A DNA stretch of 64,000 bases from Pedobacter antarcticus (GCF_900112985.1 NZ_FONS01000003.1:434001-498000), one strand, 5' to 3'; positions 24,200 to 34,340 are shown, counted from the stretch's first letter. Notes: a model not told the origin generated them from the sequence alone. Program-made: numbers and translations.

Positions 24200-25333
24200 T
24201 TATTTGATCAGCTCAGCAAGCTTGGCATGCAATTCTTCACCCCTCAGGTTCGCTGCAACGATCTTACCCGCAGGGTCGATCAGGAAGTTCTGAGGAATCG
24301 CTTTAACGCCGTAGAGCTGCGCTGCTTCGTTATCCCAGTATTTCAGATCGGATACCTGTGTCCAGGTTAATCCATCTTTCTGAATAGCGCCTAACCAGGC
24401 TTCTTTGCTACCCGGACGATCCAGGGAGACACCTAAAACGGTGAAGCCCTTATCTTTGAATTTATTATACGCCGCAACTACATTCGGGTTTTCATGGCGG
24501 CATGGAGCACACCAGGAAGCCCAAAAATCGAGCAGTACATATTTTCCACGGAAGCTGGATAAGCTAACCGGTTTATCATTCACATCATTCTGTGTAAAAT
24601 CAGGTGCAGTTACGCCTACCGAAGTAGATCTGGCTGCATCAATTTGTTTAGCGAAATCAAGACCAGCCTGAGAGTTTCTTACATCTTCGGATAAACCTTT
24701 AAATACCGGTTCAACTTCTGCCACATTGATTGGCTGTCCGGTTACTTCACGCAACGCAAGTAAACTAAAAAAGGAATTCGGATTAGCTTTGATGTAAGCT
24801 CTCTGAACCACTTTCATATCTTCTTCTGCTTTCTCGAAACGTGCGCCCATTGCATTCCGGTAAGCCTCATCTTTTTGCTTCTCTTCCGGAGATGAGGTGA
24901 ACTCAGCGTCAACAGCTTTCATCACGCTTAAAGGAGCTTCAATAGCTTTCAAATAAACCTTATTCTCGTCATTCAGCTTCGAACCTGTTACAGTTACATT
25001 TTTTACTGAATCTTTCGAAGCAATGCTGATATTGGCTGCCTCCAGATATACGATAGCATTATCTGCAGAGCGGTCCAGCTGTTGTAGGCCAACTCCTTTA
25101 TGGTCAATAATAATCCGGGCCATCGTCGGTCCGTTTACCTTGCCGCTGAACGCAAAAGATCCTTTGGAGATAATTGCAGAATCTATAACAGGAGCTCCCT
25201 CATTGATATAAGTCAGGTATGCTTTGGCAGGTGCGTTTAAAGTACCTAGTTTGCCATTCAGTTTGAATTCGCCCTGCTGCGCAAATGCAAAAGCCGGAGC
25301 GGTCAGTAATAGCGATAAAAAAAGTTTATTCAT
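24200..25333 (-). CDS. DUF4369/TlpA-family disulfide reductase
   Basis: A 377-aa exported protein. The ATG at 25333 is preferred because it gives a classic signal peptide (MNKLFLSLLLTAPAFAFA-QQ). Residues about 25-220 form a DUF4369-type domain (FKLNGKLGTLNAPAKAYLTY), and the C-terminal about 130 residues are thioredoxin-like, with the active site WASWCAPC and the proline cis-loop AIPQNFLIDP. Members of this Bacteroidota family reduce disulfides in the periplasm or outer membrane. It is a single gene with its own terminator; the next gene upstream is 139 bases away. Confidence 0.9.
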   Translation of the reverse strand: MNKLFLSLLLTAPAFAFAQQGEFKLNGKLGTLNAPAKAYLTYINEGAPVIDSAIISKGSFAFSGKVNGPTMARIIIDHKGVGLQQLDRSADNAIVYLEAANISIASKDSVKNVTVTGSKLNDENKVYLKAIEAPLSVMKAVDAEFTSSPEEKQKDEAYRNAMGARFEKAEEDMKVVQRAYIKANPNSFFSLLALREVTGQPINVAEVEPVFKGLSEDVRNSQAGLDFAKQIDAARSTSVGVTAPDFTQNDVNDKPVSLSSFRGKYVLLDFWASWCAPCRHENPNVVAAYNKFKDKGFTVLGVSLDRPGSKEAWLGAIQKDGLTWTQVSDLKYWDNEAAQLYGVKAIPQNFLIDPAGKIVAANLRGEELHAKLAELIK

Positions 25334-25471
25334 CAGGTTTGTAAAATTATTCCGGAGGATTAAAAACATATTCCGGATTATATATATAAATAACGATAAT
25401 GCAAGGTATAAATTACTGACGGCAAAATTGTCTTTGCTGCTTGATAAGCCTGTTATATAATATATACGTTA

Positions 25472-26833
25472 CTATACAAACGCAGAAAACCCGGTAATTG
25501 CCCTGCCCACAATTAATGAATTAATCTCTTTGGTTCCTTCATAGGAATAGATGGCTTCGGCATCAGCAACAAACCTCGCCACATCATATTCCAGCAATAT
25601 TCCGTTTCCACCCATTACTTCTCTGGCTCTGCTTACCACATCGCGTGTTCGTAATGAGCAAAAGACTTTGGCGAGCGAAGCATGTTCGTCGGTTAATAAA
25701 CCCTGATCCTGTAACTGGGAAAGACGGAAACACAAAGTTTGCATAGCCGTGAGGTTGGAAAGCATTTCGACCAGATGATTCTGGATAAGCTGAAAAGAGG
25801 CAATCGGTTTACCAAACTGCTTTCTGGTACGGGTATAAGCCAATGCACTTTCGTATGCTCCTCTCGCACAACCTACGGCCTGCCATGCCACCCCAGCCCT
25901 GGTCATTCGCAGCACCTTGGCTGTATCCTTAAAGGAATTCGCACCCTGCAGCCTGTCTGCTTCTTCGACAACGCAGTTTTCTAGTGTAATGAGCCCATTT
26001 TGCACAATCCTCAAGGCCATTTTATCTTCCATTTTTTTAACAGTGAAGCCCGGGTTTCCTTTTCTGACCAAAAATCCTTTCACCTGATTATCATCAAGAT
26101 CTTTCGCCCAAATGATCAGTACGTCCGCAAAGGTTGCATTTCCAATCCATTTCTTCTGACCGTTTAATACCCAACTATCTCCCTGGCGTTTTGCAGTGGT
26201 CGTTAATCCTCCGGCAGTAGCAGAGCCGACTTCAGGTTCAGTCAGACCGAATGACCCTATTTTCTTGAACTGCTGCAGGTCTGGCAACCATTCCTGTTTT
26301 TGCGCTTCGGAACCCAGCAGGTAGATTGATCCCATTACCAGGCCACTCTGCACACCAAAAAAAGTGGACATAGAGGTATCTACCCGGGCCATTTCCATAG
26401 CGAGCATTCCTTCCAGTAAATTAGATTTACCGGGGCAGCCATATCCCTGGTAGGTTAGGCCGCAAATATTAAGTTCTGCAATTTTAGGAACCAGCTCATG
26501 CGGGAATTCCGCACGAAGCCAGTAGGCATTGACAACAGGTTTAACCTCTTTTTCCAGAAAGGCCCTTACTTTTAGCTGAACTTCCCGGTCACTTTCATCC
26601 AGTGCAGCAGCACCCAAATGATAAAAATCACCATTGATCGGGGGAAGTTCTTTTTTATGATTGCCTGAACTGACCATTTTCATCAGGCCTGCAAGCTTTG
26701 TTTCATCCAGACCGGCAACGGCCTTGACGAGTTTACTGAGATCGGTTTTTTGAGAAAGCGCCTGAAGCTGGTCGAAGTCTACACTCTGAAAAAGCGTATA
26801 AGCATTTCTAATTTTGGAGAATATTCCTGACAT
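25472..26833 (-). CDS. Acyl-CoA dehydrogenase, glutaryl-CoA type
   Basis: A 453-aa acyl-CoA dehydrogenase. After an N-terminal extension of about 60 residues (MSGIFSKIRNAYTLFQSVDF...) the ACAD core shows FGLTEPEVGSATAGGLTTTA, WIGNATFADVLIIWAKDLDD, VAWQAVGCARGAYESALAYT and the catalytic base Glu432 in AIYSYEGTKEINSLIVGR. The last motif and the CoA-side segment SGLVMGSIYLLGSEAQKQEW resemble glutaryl-CoA dehydrogenases. Function is FAD-dependent oxidation of an acyl-CoA, perhaps linked to lysine or fatty acid degradation. It is the last gene of a four-gene leftward operon. Confidence 0.85.
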   Translation of the reverse strand: MSGIFSKIRNAYTLFQSVDFDQLQALSQKTDLSKLVKAVAGLDETKLAGLMKMVSSGNHKKELPPINGDFYHLGAAALDESDREVQLKVRAFLEKEVKPVVNAYWLRAEFPHELVPKIAELNICGLTYQGYGCPGKSNLLEGMLAMEMARVDTSMSTFFGVQSGLVMGSIYLLGSEAQKQEWLPDLQQFKKIGSFGLTEPEVGSATAGGLTTTAKRQGDSWVLNGQKKWIGNATFADVLIIWAKDLDDNQVKGFLVRKGNPGFTVKKMEDKMALRIVQNGLITLENCVVEEADRLQGANSFKDTAKVLRMTRAGVAWQAVGCARGAYESALAYTRTRKQFGKPIASFQLIQNHLVEMLSNLTAMQTLCFRLSQLQDQGLLTDEHASLAKVFCSLRTRDVVSRAREVMGGNGILLEYDVARFVADAEAIYSYEGTKEINSLIVGRAITGFSAFV

Positions 26834-26866
26834 AATCTGCTGTTTATAAAGAATAAACAGCAGATT
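26834..26866 (-). other. Intercistronic 14-bp perfect hairpin before the acyl-CoA dehydrogenase
   Basis: AATCTGCTGTTTAT (26834-26847) and its complement (26853-26866) form a perfect 14-bp stem with a 5-base loop. It lies in the 47-bp gap between bshB1 and the acyl-CoA dehydrogenase and touches the latter's start codon. On the minus strand it has no T tract, so it is not a normal terminator for that transcript. Confidence 0.65.
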
Positions 26867-26880
26867 GGCTTTTTTGTTCC

Positions 26881-27600
26881 CTACCGGAGCTGGAAGAGGT
26901 TATCTGTACCCAGTAATTTACGGGATGTAAATCCTTCTCCATAGGTTGTACCAATGGCTTTTCCAAACTCTCTCGCCCTTCCTATAACAGACTCGAAAAA
27001 TTCAGGAGATGAAATATAGGTAGCCGGCCCGCCCGCCACCTCGGCATTGAAAAACTGGGTCTTAAAGGCCTGTATGGATTTAATTTTAGCTTCCATATAT
27101 GGGGTGATATCAACAATGATATCTGGTTTAATATACCTGTCCTGAATATACTGAAAAACCAGTCTCGGTCTCCAGGCTTCCTGAACAATACCATCTAAAC
27201 TGGTCTCTACTTTGGGCAATCCGGAAAGGAAACAACTCGTTTCAGAAAGGTCTCCGGCCCGGCCATGATCGGGGTGGCGGTCATGCAGTGCATTGCTCAA
27301 TACTATTTCTGGCTGGTACTTGCGAATCATTTTAACGACTTCGAGCTGATGGGCTTCGTCATTCTGAAAGAAACCGTCACGAAAACGGAGATTTTCCCTC
27401 GCATGCAGTCCTAATATTTTTGCTGAATCTGCAGCTTCCTGATCTCTTGTCTCTGCAGTTCCACGGGTACCCAGCTCACCTCGCGTGAAATCTACAATGC
27501 CAACTTTCTTTCCTTCGGCAATATGTCTCATTATCGTTCCTGAACAGCCTAATTCCGCATCATCGGGATGGACTGCCAAGACTAGTATATCTAATTTCAT
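26881..27600 (-). CDS. bshB1: Bacillithiol biosynthesis deacetylase BshB1
   Basis: A 239-aa LmbE/PIG-L deacetylase. The zinc-binding motifs HPDD (residues 11-14) and RHPDHGRAGDL are present, and the rest follows BshB1 closely (FTRGELGTRGTAETRDQEA, RFRDGFFQNDEAHQLEVVKM, IVDITPYMEAKIKSIQAFKT, GPATYISSPEFFESVIGRAR). It removes acetate from GlcNAc-malate in bacillithiol synthesis. It sits between glutathione peroxidase and acyl-CoA dehydrogenase genes, so the operon seems aimed at redox balance and thiol metabolism. Confidence 0.93.
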   Translation of the reverse strand: MKLDILVLAVHPDDAELGCSGTIMRHIAEGKKVGIVDFTRGELGTRGTAETRDQEAADSAKILGLHARENLRFRDGFFQNDEAHQLEVVKMIRKYQPEIVLSNALHDRHPDHGRAGDLSETSCFLSGLPKVETSLDGIVQEAWRPRLVFQYIQDRYIKPDIIVDITPYMEAKIKSIQAFKTQFFNAEVAGGPATYISSPEFFESVIGRAREFGKAIGTTYGEGFTSRKLLGTDNLFQLR

Positions 27601-27641
27601 GTGTGTATATATTTATCTGGTTGATTTGGTATGAAGCAAAT

Positions 27642-28139
27642 TCAGAGCAGACGTTGTATTTTTTTTCTGACTTTGGACGACATGGGTTTGGTAAAGGGGT
27701 AGAAATAATCTACAACCTCTCCGTCCTTGTTGACCAGATATTTATGAAAGTTCCAGCGGGGAGTGGATTTGATTTTGCCGTTAAGGTCTTTATCACTTAA
27801 AAATTTATAGAGGGGATGTGCATGTTCTCCACGGATCCGCATTTTATTAAAAACAGGAAATTTAACGCCGTAATTAACTTCACAGAATTCGTTTATAGCC
27901 TCCCCTTCCAATGGCTCCTGTCCGCCAAAATCGTTGGAAGGAAAACCCAATACCTCGAACTCCTCACCGTTTAGACTTTCTTTTAACTCCTGAAGTTCTT
28001 TAAGTTGTGGTGCAAACCCGCATCCGGAAGCGATATTTACAATCAATAAAACTTTACCCTGGTAGTCGGCCAGTTGTTGATCCTGTCCGTTAATTAATTT
28101 GGCGTTAAACTGATGTATACTCTGAAGATTATCTGTCAT
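27642..28139 (-). CDS. Glutathione peroxidase family protein
   Basis: A 165-aa GPx-type thiol peroxidase. The peroxidatic cysteine lies in IVNIASGCGFAPQLKELQEL. The second motif reads GFPSNDFGGQEPL and the third WNFHKYLVNKDG. In many GPx proteins the second motif is FPCNQFGGQEP; here the cysteine that can serve as resolving residue is Ser and the glutamine of the triad is Asp. The enzyme probably reduces hydroperoxides with thioredoxin or bacillithiol rather than glutathione. It is co-transcribed with bshB1 downstream (41-base gap). Confidence 0.85.
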   Translation of the reverse strand: MTDNLQSIHQFNAKLINGQDQQLADYQGKVLLIVNIASGCGFAPQLKELQELKESLNGEEFEVLGFPSNDFGGQEPLEGEAINEFCEVNYGVKFPVFNKMRIRGEHAHPLYKFLSDKDLNGKIKSTPRWNFHKYLVNKDGEVVDYFYPFTKPMSSKVRKKIQRLL

Positions 28140-28142
28140 GCT

Positions 28143-28769
28143 TTACTGATACTGATGGTAGTAACCCGAAGAGTGAATGATGGATTCGATATCCCGTTCT
28201 TCTTCTGGATTATAAGTGCTTTTTAAATTATGTCCAACCACCCTTGCCACCGACTGGTATATAAAGGCTTTTACACCTCCCTGTGTTTCTTTTACGATCT
28301 CGAACGTTGTCCTGCCGACCTCACGGTCAATTAATTTGGTTAAAATCTGGCCCTGCGTAATAGTCAGTTCTTTAATTTCTGTTTTGAACATCTTTTTAAT
28401 CTCTGCATCGCATTCTTTAACCAGTTTCTTCTGTTCTCTACGATCTGTAGTAACAGCCAGGTCTCTTTCGAGCTTTTCATATCTGCGTTTGGCAAAAAGT
28501 GCATAAGGCATTACCTTGAGTACATTGTACCGCAAGCGATTATAAGCTGCGCGGTCTTGTGGTGTCTTAAACACCCGTACTCCATAGATAACGATCTCAT
28601 GTAATGGTATCCAAGGTATCATTTCACCCTGATCATTGGTGGAAGCTACTCTGATAGTATCATTTCTGCCCAATAAAGGGAACTTCGCAGGAGCGGAATT
28701 TTCCTGTGCCCTAGCGCCCTGAACGGCAATAATGACAAATAACAGAATAAAAGACCTGTAAAATTTCAT
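28143..28769 (-). CDS. DUF4294-family secreted protein
   Basis: A 208-aa protein with a signal peptide (MKFYRSFILLFVIIAVQGARA-QE); the ATG at 28769 is chosen because it gives that signal. The domain shows the DUF4294 pattern: IPWIPLHEIVIYGVRVFKTP, DRAAYNRLRYNVLKVMPYAL, and a helical segment with repeated charged residues before GQILTKLIDREVGRTTFEIV. Function is unknown, and it is common in Bacteroidota. It is the first gene of the redox operon, three bases before the peroxidase gene. Tandem -7-like elements precede it. Confidence 0.85.
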   Translation of the reverse strand: MKFYRSFILLFVIIAVQGARAQENSAPAKFPLLGRNDTIRVASTNDQGEMIPWIPLHEIVIYGVRVFKTPQDRAAYNRLRYNVLKVMPYALFAKRRYEKLERDLAVTTDRREQKKLVKECDAEIKKMFKTEIKELTITQGQILTKLIDREVGRTTFEIVKETQGGVKAFIYQSVARVVGHNLKSTYNPEEERDIESIIHSSGYYHQYQ

Positions 28770-28784
28770 AAATTTATACTCCCG

Positions 28785-28803
28785 CAAATCTAAAGCAAAT
28801 TTA
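28785..28803 (-). promoter_or_regulatory. Tandem -7-like elements before the DUF4294 operon
   Basis: Read leftward, TAAATTTG (28803-28796) and TAGATTTG (28792-28785) both match TAnnTTTG. They lie just before the DUF4294 start. The perfect palindrome at 28808-28831 would overlap the -33 region of either promoter. Confidence 0.45.
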
Positions 28804-28807
28804 ATAC

Positions 28808-28831
28808 ATTAGGTTTACCATTAAACCTAAT
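28808..28831. promoter_or_regulatory. 24-bp dyad between the DUF4294/bshB1 operon and rel
   Basis: ATTAGGTTTA and TAAACCTAAT form perfect 10-bp arms around CCAT. It sits between the leftward redox operon (starts at 28769) and the rightward (p)ppGpp gene (starts at 28880). It could be an operator controlling both, or a stem in a rightward leader transcript. Confidence 0.5.
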
Positions 28832-28879
28832 ATAGCCTTAAACGTCTAACAAGCTATAATTATTACGAAAATAATACAA

Positions 28880-31087
28880 ATGAAGAACACCTTAGTAATT
28901 GATTTAGAAGCAGAAAAGCAAGAAATCCTGAAGCGATACCGTGCCCTCTTGCGTGCCTGTAAGCCAACCATGCAAAAAGGTGATAAGAAGGAGATCCGCA
29001 AAGCTTTCGACATGGCGCTTGAAAGCCATAAAGACATGCGCCGTAAATCTGGCGAACCTTATATCTATCATCCAATTGCAGTTGCACAAATCGCTGCTGA
29101 GGAAATCGGACTGGGTACTACATCTATCGTTTGTGCCCTGTTGCACGATGTCGTAGAGGATACTGATATTACACTAGAAGATATAGAAAGAGAGTTTGGT
29201 AAAAAAACGGCCAGGATTATTGACGGTTTAACCAAAATAGCGGGCGTTTTTGACTACAATAGTTCTCTTCAGGCTGAAAATTTCAGAAAAATGCTGCTCA
29301 CGCTGGCAGATGACGTCCGCGTTATTCTGATTAAACTGGCAGACCGGCTGCATAATATGCGGACAATGGATTTCATGCCAAGGCATAAGCAGTTAAAAAT
29401 CGCTTCCGAAACCATTTATCTGTACGCACCACTGGCTCACCGCCTGGGGCTGTATGCGATTAAATCGGAGCTTGAAGATTTGTCCATGAAGTACCTGGAA
29501 CCGGATACTTATAAATTTATTGCCACAAAACTTAACGAGAAAAAAGCAGAACGTACACTTTTCGTAAAGAGGTTCGTTGAGCCAATCAATGAAATACTTG
29601 CGGAGCAGGGCCTGCTGGCTGATATCTATGGCAGGCCAAAGTCTATACATTCCATCTGGAATAAGATGAAAAAGAAAAATATACCTTTTGAAGAGGTTTA
29701 TGATCTTTTTGCTGTCAGAATTATTCTGGACAGTTCACCTGAAAATGAAAAAGCAGACTGCTGGAAGGCATATTCTATTGTGACAGACCTTTACCGCCCC
29801 AATCCGGACCGCTTGAGAGACTGGGTTTCCTCTCCTAAGGGAAATGGGTACGAATCATTGCATACGACTGTTATGGGGCCTAAGGGGCAGTGGGTAGAAG
29901 TCCAGATCCGTACGCAGCGGATGAATGAGATTGCAGAGAAAGGATTCGCCGCACATTGGAAATATAAAGAGTCTACCAATGACAATGGTCTGGATCAGTG
30001 GATCATGAAAGTAAGGGAAATGCTGAGTAATCCAGAGGCCAATGCACTGGATTTTCTGGATGATTTTAAAATGAACCTGTTCTCTGATGAGATCTTCATC
30101 TTTACGCCTAAAGGTGCTTTGATTCAGCTTCCGCTCGGCGCAACCGCACTGGATTTTGCATTTGAAATTCACACAGATGTCGGCGCAAAATGTATAGGTG
30201 CTAAAGTAAACCACAAGCTGGTGCCGCTTTCTTATAAATTGCAGAACGGAGATCAGGTAGAGATCATCACTTCCGGCAAGCAAACTCCAAAGGAAGACTG
30301 GTTGAATATTGTGGTTACGGCGAAGGCAAAATCCAAGATCAAATCCTCGCTGAAAGAAGAAAAGAGAAAAATTGCAGAGGAAGGTAAAGAAACACTGGAA
30401 CGCAAGCTTAAATCGCTGAAAATCACTTATAATACAGACAACCTGAACAAAATAAGTTATTTCTTTAAACTGGCTTCGACCCAGGAGCTGTTTATTGCGG
30501 TGGCGCAGGGTAAGATCGAACTGAAGGACCTGAAAGAATATGTAGCCAGCGAGAAGGAGATTGAAAACAGAGGTGCAGAAAGAACCGACGGGCAACAAAT
30601 CGAAGCTTTACTAAACAAGGTTAAAGGGCCTGAATCGTACATTTTACTGATCGGCGAAGATCTGCAGAAAATTGATTACGCCCTTGCCGCCTGCTGTAAC
30701 CCAATTCCGGGTGACGACGTATTTGGTTTTGTCACCGTAAGCGAAGGAATTAAGATTCACAGGACCAATTGCCCGAATGCTGCACAGCTGATGGCCAACT
30801 ATGGATATAGGATTGTAAAAGCGAAATGGAACAAACAGCAGGAACTGACATTCCTGACCGGTCTGCATATTATTGGGATCGATGATGTCGGTCTTATAAA
30901 TAATATTACAAAAGTTATATCGAATGATTTTAAAGTAAATATGCGTTCAATCACTGTGGACACCGATAATGGTATTTTTGACGGGTCGATCAAGATCTTT
31001 GTAAACGACAAAGAACACCTGGATAACCTGATAAAAAACCTGTTAGAAGTAAAAGGTGTGACTGGCGTGACCCGATTCGACGCTTAA
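28880..31087 (+). CDS. Bifunctional (p)ppGpp synthetase/hydrolase, RelA/SpoT family
   Basis: A 735-aa Rel protein. The HD hydrolase domain (about 45-200) has the His-Asp pair in CALLHDVVEDTDI (His89-Asp90). The synthetase domain follows, with YGRPKSIHSIWNKMKKKNIP and SPKGNGYESLHTTV. A TGS domain begins near residue 402 (DEIFIFTPKG), followed by helical and zinc-finger/conserved-cysteine segments (AACCNPIPGDDVFGFVTVSE), and a C-terminal ACT domain from about 660. It makes and removes the stress alarmone. A divergent redox operon lies on the other side of a perfect dyad, and a Fur-family gene follows 64 bases later. Confidence 0.95.
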   Translation: MKNTLVIDLEAEKQEILKRYRALLRACKPTMQKGDKKEIRKAFDMALESHKDMRRKSGEPYIYHPIAVAQIAAEEIGLGTTSIVCALLHDVVEDTDITLEDIEREFGKKTARIIDGLTKIAGVFDYNSSLQAENFRKMLLTLADDVRVILIKLADRLHNMRTMDFMPRHKQLKIASETIYLYAPLAHRLGLYAIKSELEDLSMKYLEPDTYKFIATKLNEKKAERTLFVKRFVEPINEILAEQGLLADIYGRPKSIHSIWNKMKKKNIPFEEVYDLFAVRIILDSSPENEKADCWKAYSIVTDLYRPNPDRLRDWVSSPKGNGYESLHTTVMGPKGQWVEVQIRTQRMNEIAEKGFAAHWKYKESTNDNGLDQWIMKVREMLSNPEANALDFLDDFKMNLFSDEIFIFTPKGALIQLPLGATALDFAFEIHTDVGAKCIGAKVNHKLVPLSYKLQNGDQVEIITSGKQTPKEDWLNIVVTAKAKSKIKSSLKEEKRKIAEEGKETLERKLKSLKITYNTDNLNKISYFFKLASTQELFIAVAQGKIELKDLKEYVASEKEIENRGAERTDGQQIEALLNKVKGPESYILLIGEDLQKIDYALAACCNPIPGDDVFGFVTVSEGIKIHRTNCPNAAQLMANYGYRIVKAKWNKQQELTFLTGLHIIGIDDVGLINNITKVISNDFKVNMRSITVDTDNGIFDGSIKIFVNDKEHLDNLIKNLLEVKGVTGVTRFDA

Positions 31088-31125
31088 AGTTTCGAATTTA
31101 TCATTCGGTTATGTTTAAAAATTGA

Positions 31126-31133
31126 TACCTTTG
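31126..31133 (+). promoter_or_regulatory. Candidate -7 element before the Fur-family gene
   Basis: TACCTTTG fits the TAnnTTTG consensus, 18 bases before the ATG at 31151. No clear -33 element is seen at the expected distance. Confidence 0.4.
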
Positions 31134-31150
31134 ATTGGAGTTTAAAAACT

Positions 31151-31642
31151 ATGTCTACAAACCATAACAGCGAGTTGGTCAGAAAAATATTTGAAGCCTA
31201 TCTCGAAAATAAAAGTCTGAGGAAAACGCCTGAGCGTTTTGCTATTCTCGAAGAGATTTATTCCCGTGATGATCATTTTGACGTAGAAACCCTCTACATC
31301 CATATGAAAAATCAGAAGTACAGGGTTAGCCGTGCTACCGTGTACAATACCTTGGAATTACTGGTTTCCTGTGACCTGGTTACTAAACATCAGTTTGGTA
31401 AAAACATGGCTCAATTCGAGAAATCCTATGGTTATCATCAGCATGACCATGTGATTTGTATTGATTGCGGCAAGGTGGTTGAATTTTGCGACCCCCGCAT
31501 TCATCAGATTCAATCTATGATTGGTGACCTGTTGAAATTTGACATCAAGCATCATTCCCTGAATATGTATGGAAGCTGTTTCGATTGTTCCGCTAAAGCG
31601 ACAAAGAAACAACAGGAGGATAAGCAAACCCAACTAACGTAA
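31151..31642 (+). CDS. Fur-family transcriptional regulator
   Basis: A 163-aa Fur/PerR-type protein. The winged-helix DNA-binding domain has RKTPERFAILEEIYSRDDHF and VSRATVYNTLELLVSCDLV, the usual Fur recognition region. The dimerisation domain carries metal ligands in YHQHDHVICIDCGKVVEF and two CxxC pairs (CIDC and CFDC) that form the structural zinc site. It could sense iron, zinc or peroxide; the sequence alone does not decide. It lies between rel and purA on the same strand, and the tail is a charged extension of about 15 residues. Confidence 0.9.
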   Translation: MSTNHNSELVRKIFEAYLENKSLRKTPERFAILEEIYSRDDHFDVETLYIHMKNQKYRVSRATVYNTLELLVSCDLVTKHQFGKNMAQFEKSYGYHQHDHVICIDCGKVVEFCDPRIHQIQSMIGDLLKFDIKHHSLNMYGSCFDCSAKATKKQQEDKQTQLT

Positions 31643-31672
31643 AGAACAAACACAATTATAATCTTTTCTTAA

Positions 31673-32959
<1,287 letters not shown>

Positions 32960-32975
32960 TATTCAATAAAAGCAT

Positions 32976-33002
32976 AAAAGGCGGCCTGGTGCCGCCTTTT
33001 TT
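32976..33002 (+). terminator. purA terminator
   Basis: AAAAGGCGGC and GCCGCCTTTT form a perfect 10-bp stem with the loop CTGGT, followed by T residues. Confidence 0.9.
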
Positions 33003-33029
33003 ATTCCTGTATAATTCCGGATCATCTCC

Positions 33030-34301
33030 ATGGAAATAACAAATCTGATAGACTTTAAAGCAAAAGCGTTGCAATGGGCAGCTGCGTTTGAAGTCTGTTG
33101 CTGTTTTGACTCTAATACCTATCCTGACCAGTATTCCCGCTATGACTTCCTGCTTGCGGCCGGCAAACGACGTGAACTGGCTATAAATGCCGGAACTGCA
33201 TTCGACGCCCTGAAAAGTTTCCGCAAAGAAAGAAATAGCTGGCTGTTTGGATTGCTTGGTTATGACTTGAAAAATGAAACGGAACAACTTAATTCTGCCC
33301 ACACTGACCATCTCGGGTTCCCCGATCTCTATTTTTTTGAACCTGAATACCTCATCGCCATCAAAAACGGACAGGTAGAGATCCTGGAAGGTCCCGAAAG
33401 CCTTGTTATGCTTATTGAGGCTACTCTTTTGCCAGTAACTCCCGCTCTCAGACCTGCTATGGAAATTAAAAGCAGAATGGACAGAAATACTTACCTCGGT
33501 AAAGTAGAAGAACTGCGTGACCATATTTTAAGGGGCGATATCTATGAAGTAAATTTCTGTCAGGAATTTTATGCGGAAGCGGCACTGCTGGATCCATTAG
33601 CTTTATATTACCGGCTCAACAGCTTGTCCCCTACTCCTTTTTCTGCTTATTTTAAAAGTGGAGCAAAATATATCTTATCGGCCAGCCCGGAACGATACCT
33701 CTGTAAACGGGGCTCAAAAGTATTCTCGCAACCAATTAAAGGGACAGCAAAAAGAAGCGGCGACCATAAAAGCGATGAGGCTTTAAAAACAGCACTGCGC
33801 AATGATCTGAAGGAACAGGCAGAAAATGTAATGATCGTTGATCTGGTTAGAAATGATCTGACACGTTGTGCTGTACCAGGCTCTGTGCAAGTGGAAGAAT
33901 TATTTGGTATTTATTCTTTCCCGCAGGTTCACCAGATGATCTCTACGGTAAGCTGTCAGCTGGATCCGTCTGCTGACCCGGTTGACGCCATCCGTCATAC
34001 TTTCCCTATGGGGTCAATGACAGGTGCTCCCAAGATCAGGGCAATGCAGTTGATTGAAGAAATTGAACTCAGTAAAAGGGGCGCATATTCCGGCGCTATC
34101 GGATACCTTGACCCTAATGATGATTTTGACTTTAATGTACTGATCAGGAGTATATTTTATGCTGCTGACGAGCAATATCTATCTTTCCAGGTGGGCGGCG
34201 CAATTACCTATGCATCTTCGGCAGCAGCTGAATATGAAGAATGTATTTTGAAAGCTTCAGCGATAGTAGATACCCTTCAGCCTGAGCAGTTGAAAGATTA
34301 A
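33030..34301 (+). CDS. pabB: Aminodeoxychorismate synthase component I
   Basis: A 423-aa chorismate-binding enzyme. The C-terminal catalytic domain has DIYEVNFCQEF, the active-site motif SQPIKGTAKR (Lys237 in PIKGT), DLVRNDLTRCAVPGSV, and FPMGSMTGAPKIRAMQLIEE. PIKGT with lysine, rather than PIAGT, is the mark of PabB as opposed to anthranilate synthase or isochorismate synthase. It makes 4-amino-4-deoxychorismate for folate synthesis. No glutamine amidotransferase partner (pabA) is adjacent. It is a single gene between two terminators. Confidence 0.88.
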   Translation: MEITNLIDFKAKALQWAAAFEVCCCFDSNTYPDQYSRYDFLLAAGKRRELAINAGTAFDALKSFRKERNSWLFGLLGYDLKNETEQLNSAHTDHLGFPDLYFFEPEYLIAIKNGQVEILEGPESLVMLIEATLLPVTPALRPAMEIKSRMDRNTYLGKVEELRDHILRGDIYEVNFCQEFYAEAALLDPLALYYRLNSLSPTPFSAYFKSGAKYILSASPERYLCKRGSKVFSQPIKGTAKRSGDHKSDEALKTALRNDLKEQAENVMIVDLVRNDLTRCAVPGSVQVEELFGIYSFPQVHQMISTVSCQLDPSADPVDAIRHTFPMGSMTGAPKIRAMQLIEEIELSKRGAYSGAIGYLDPNDDFDFNVLIRSIFYAADEQYLSFQVGGAITYASSAAAEYEECILKASAIVDTLQPEQLKD

Positions 34302-34303
34302 TA

Positions 34304-34340
34304 AACAAAAAGAGCTGCCATGGGCAGCTCTTTTTGTTTT
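34304..34340. terminator. Bidirectional terminator between pabB and M48 protease
   Basis: A 16-bp stem, AACAAAAAGAGCTGCC / GGCAGCTCTTTTTGTT, with the three-base loop ATG, bears A/T tracts on both sides and serves the two convergent genes. It overlaps the last bases of the M48 gene. Confidence 0.9.

Noticed and set aside
29855..30598. A 247-codon open frame antisense to the Rel gene
   Set aside because: It lies wholly inside the rel coding sequence on the opposite strand, is rich in cysteine, phenylalanine and leucine, and fits no family. It is a shadow of the real gene.
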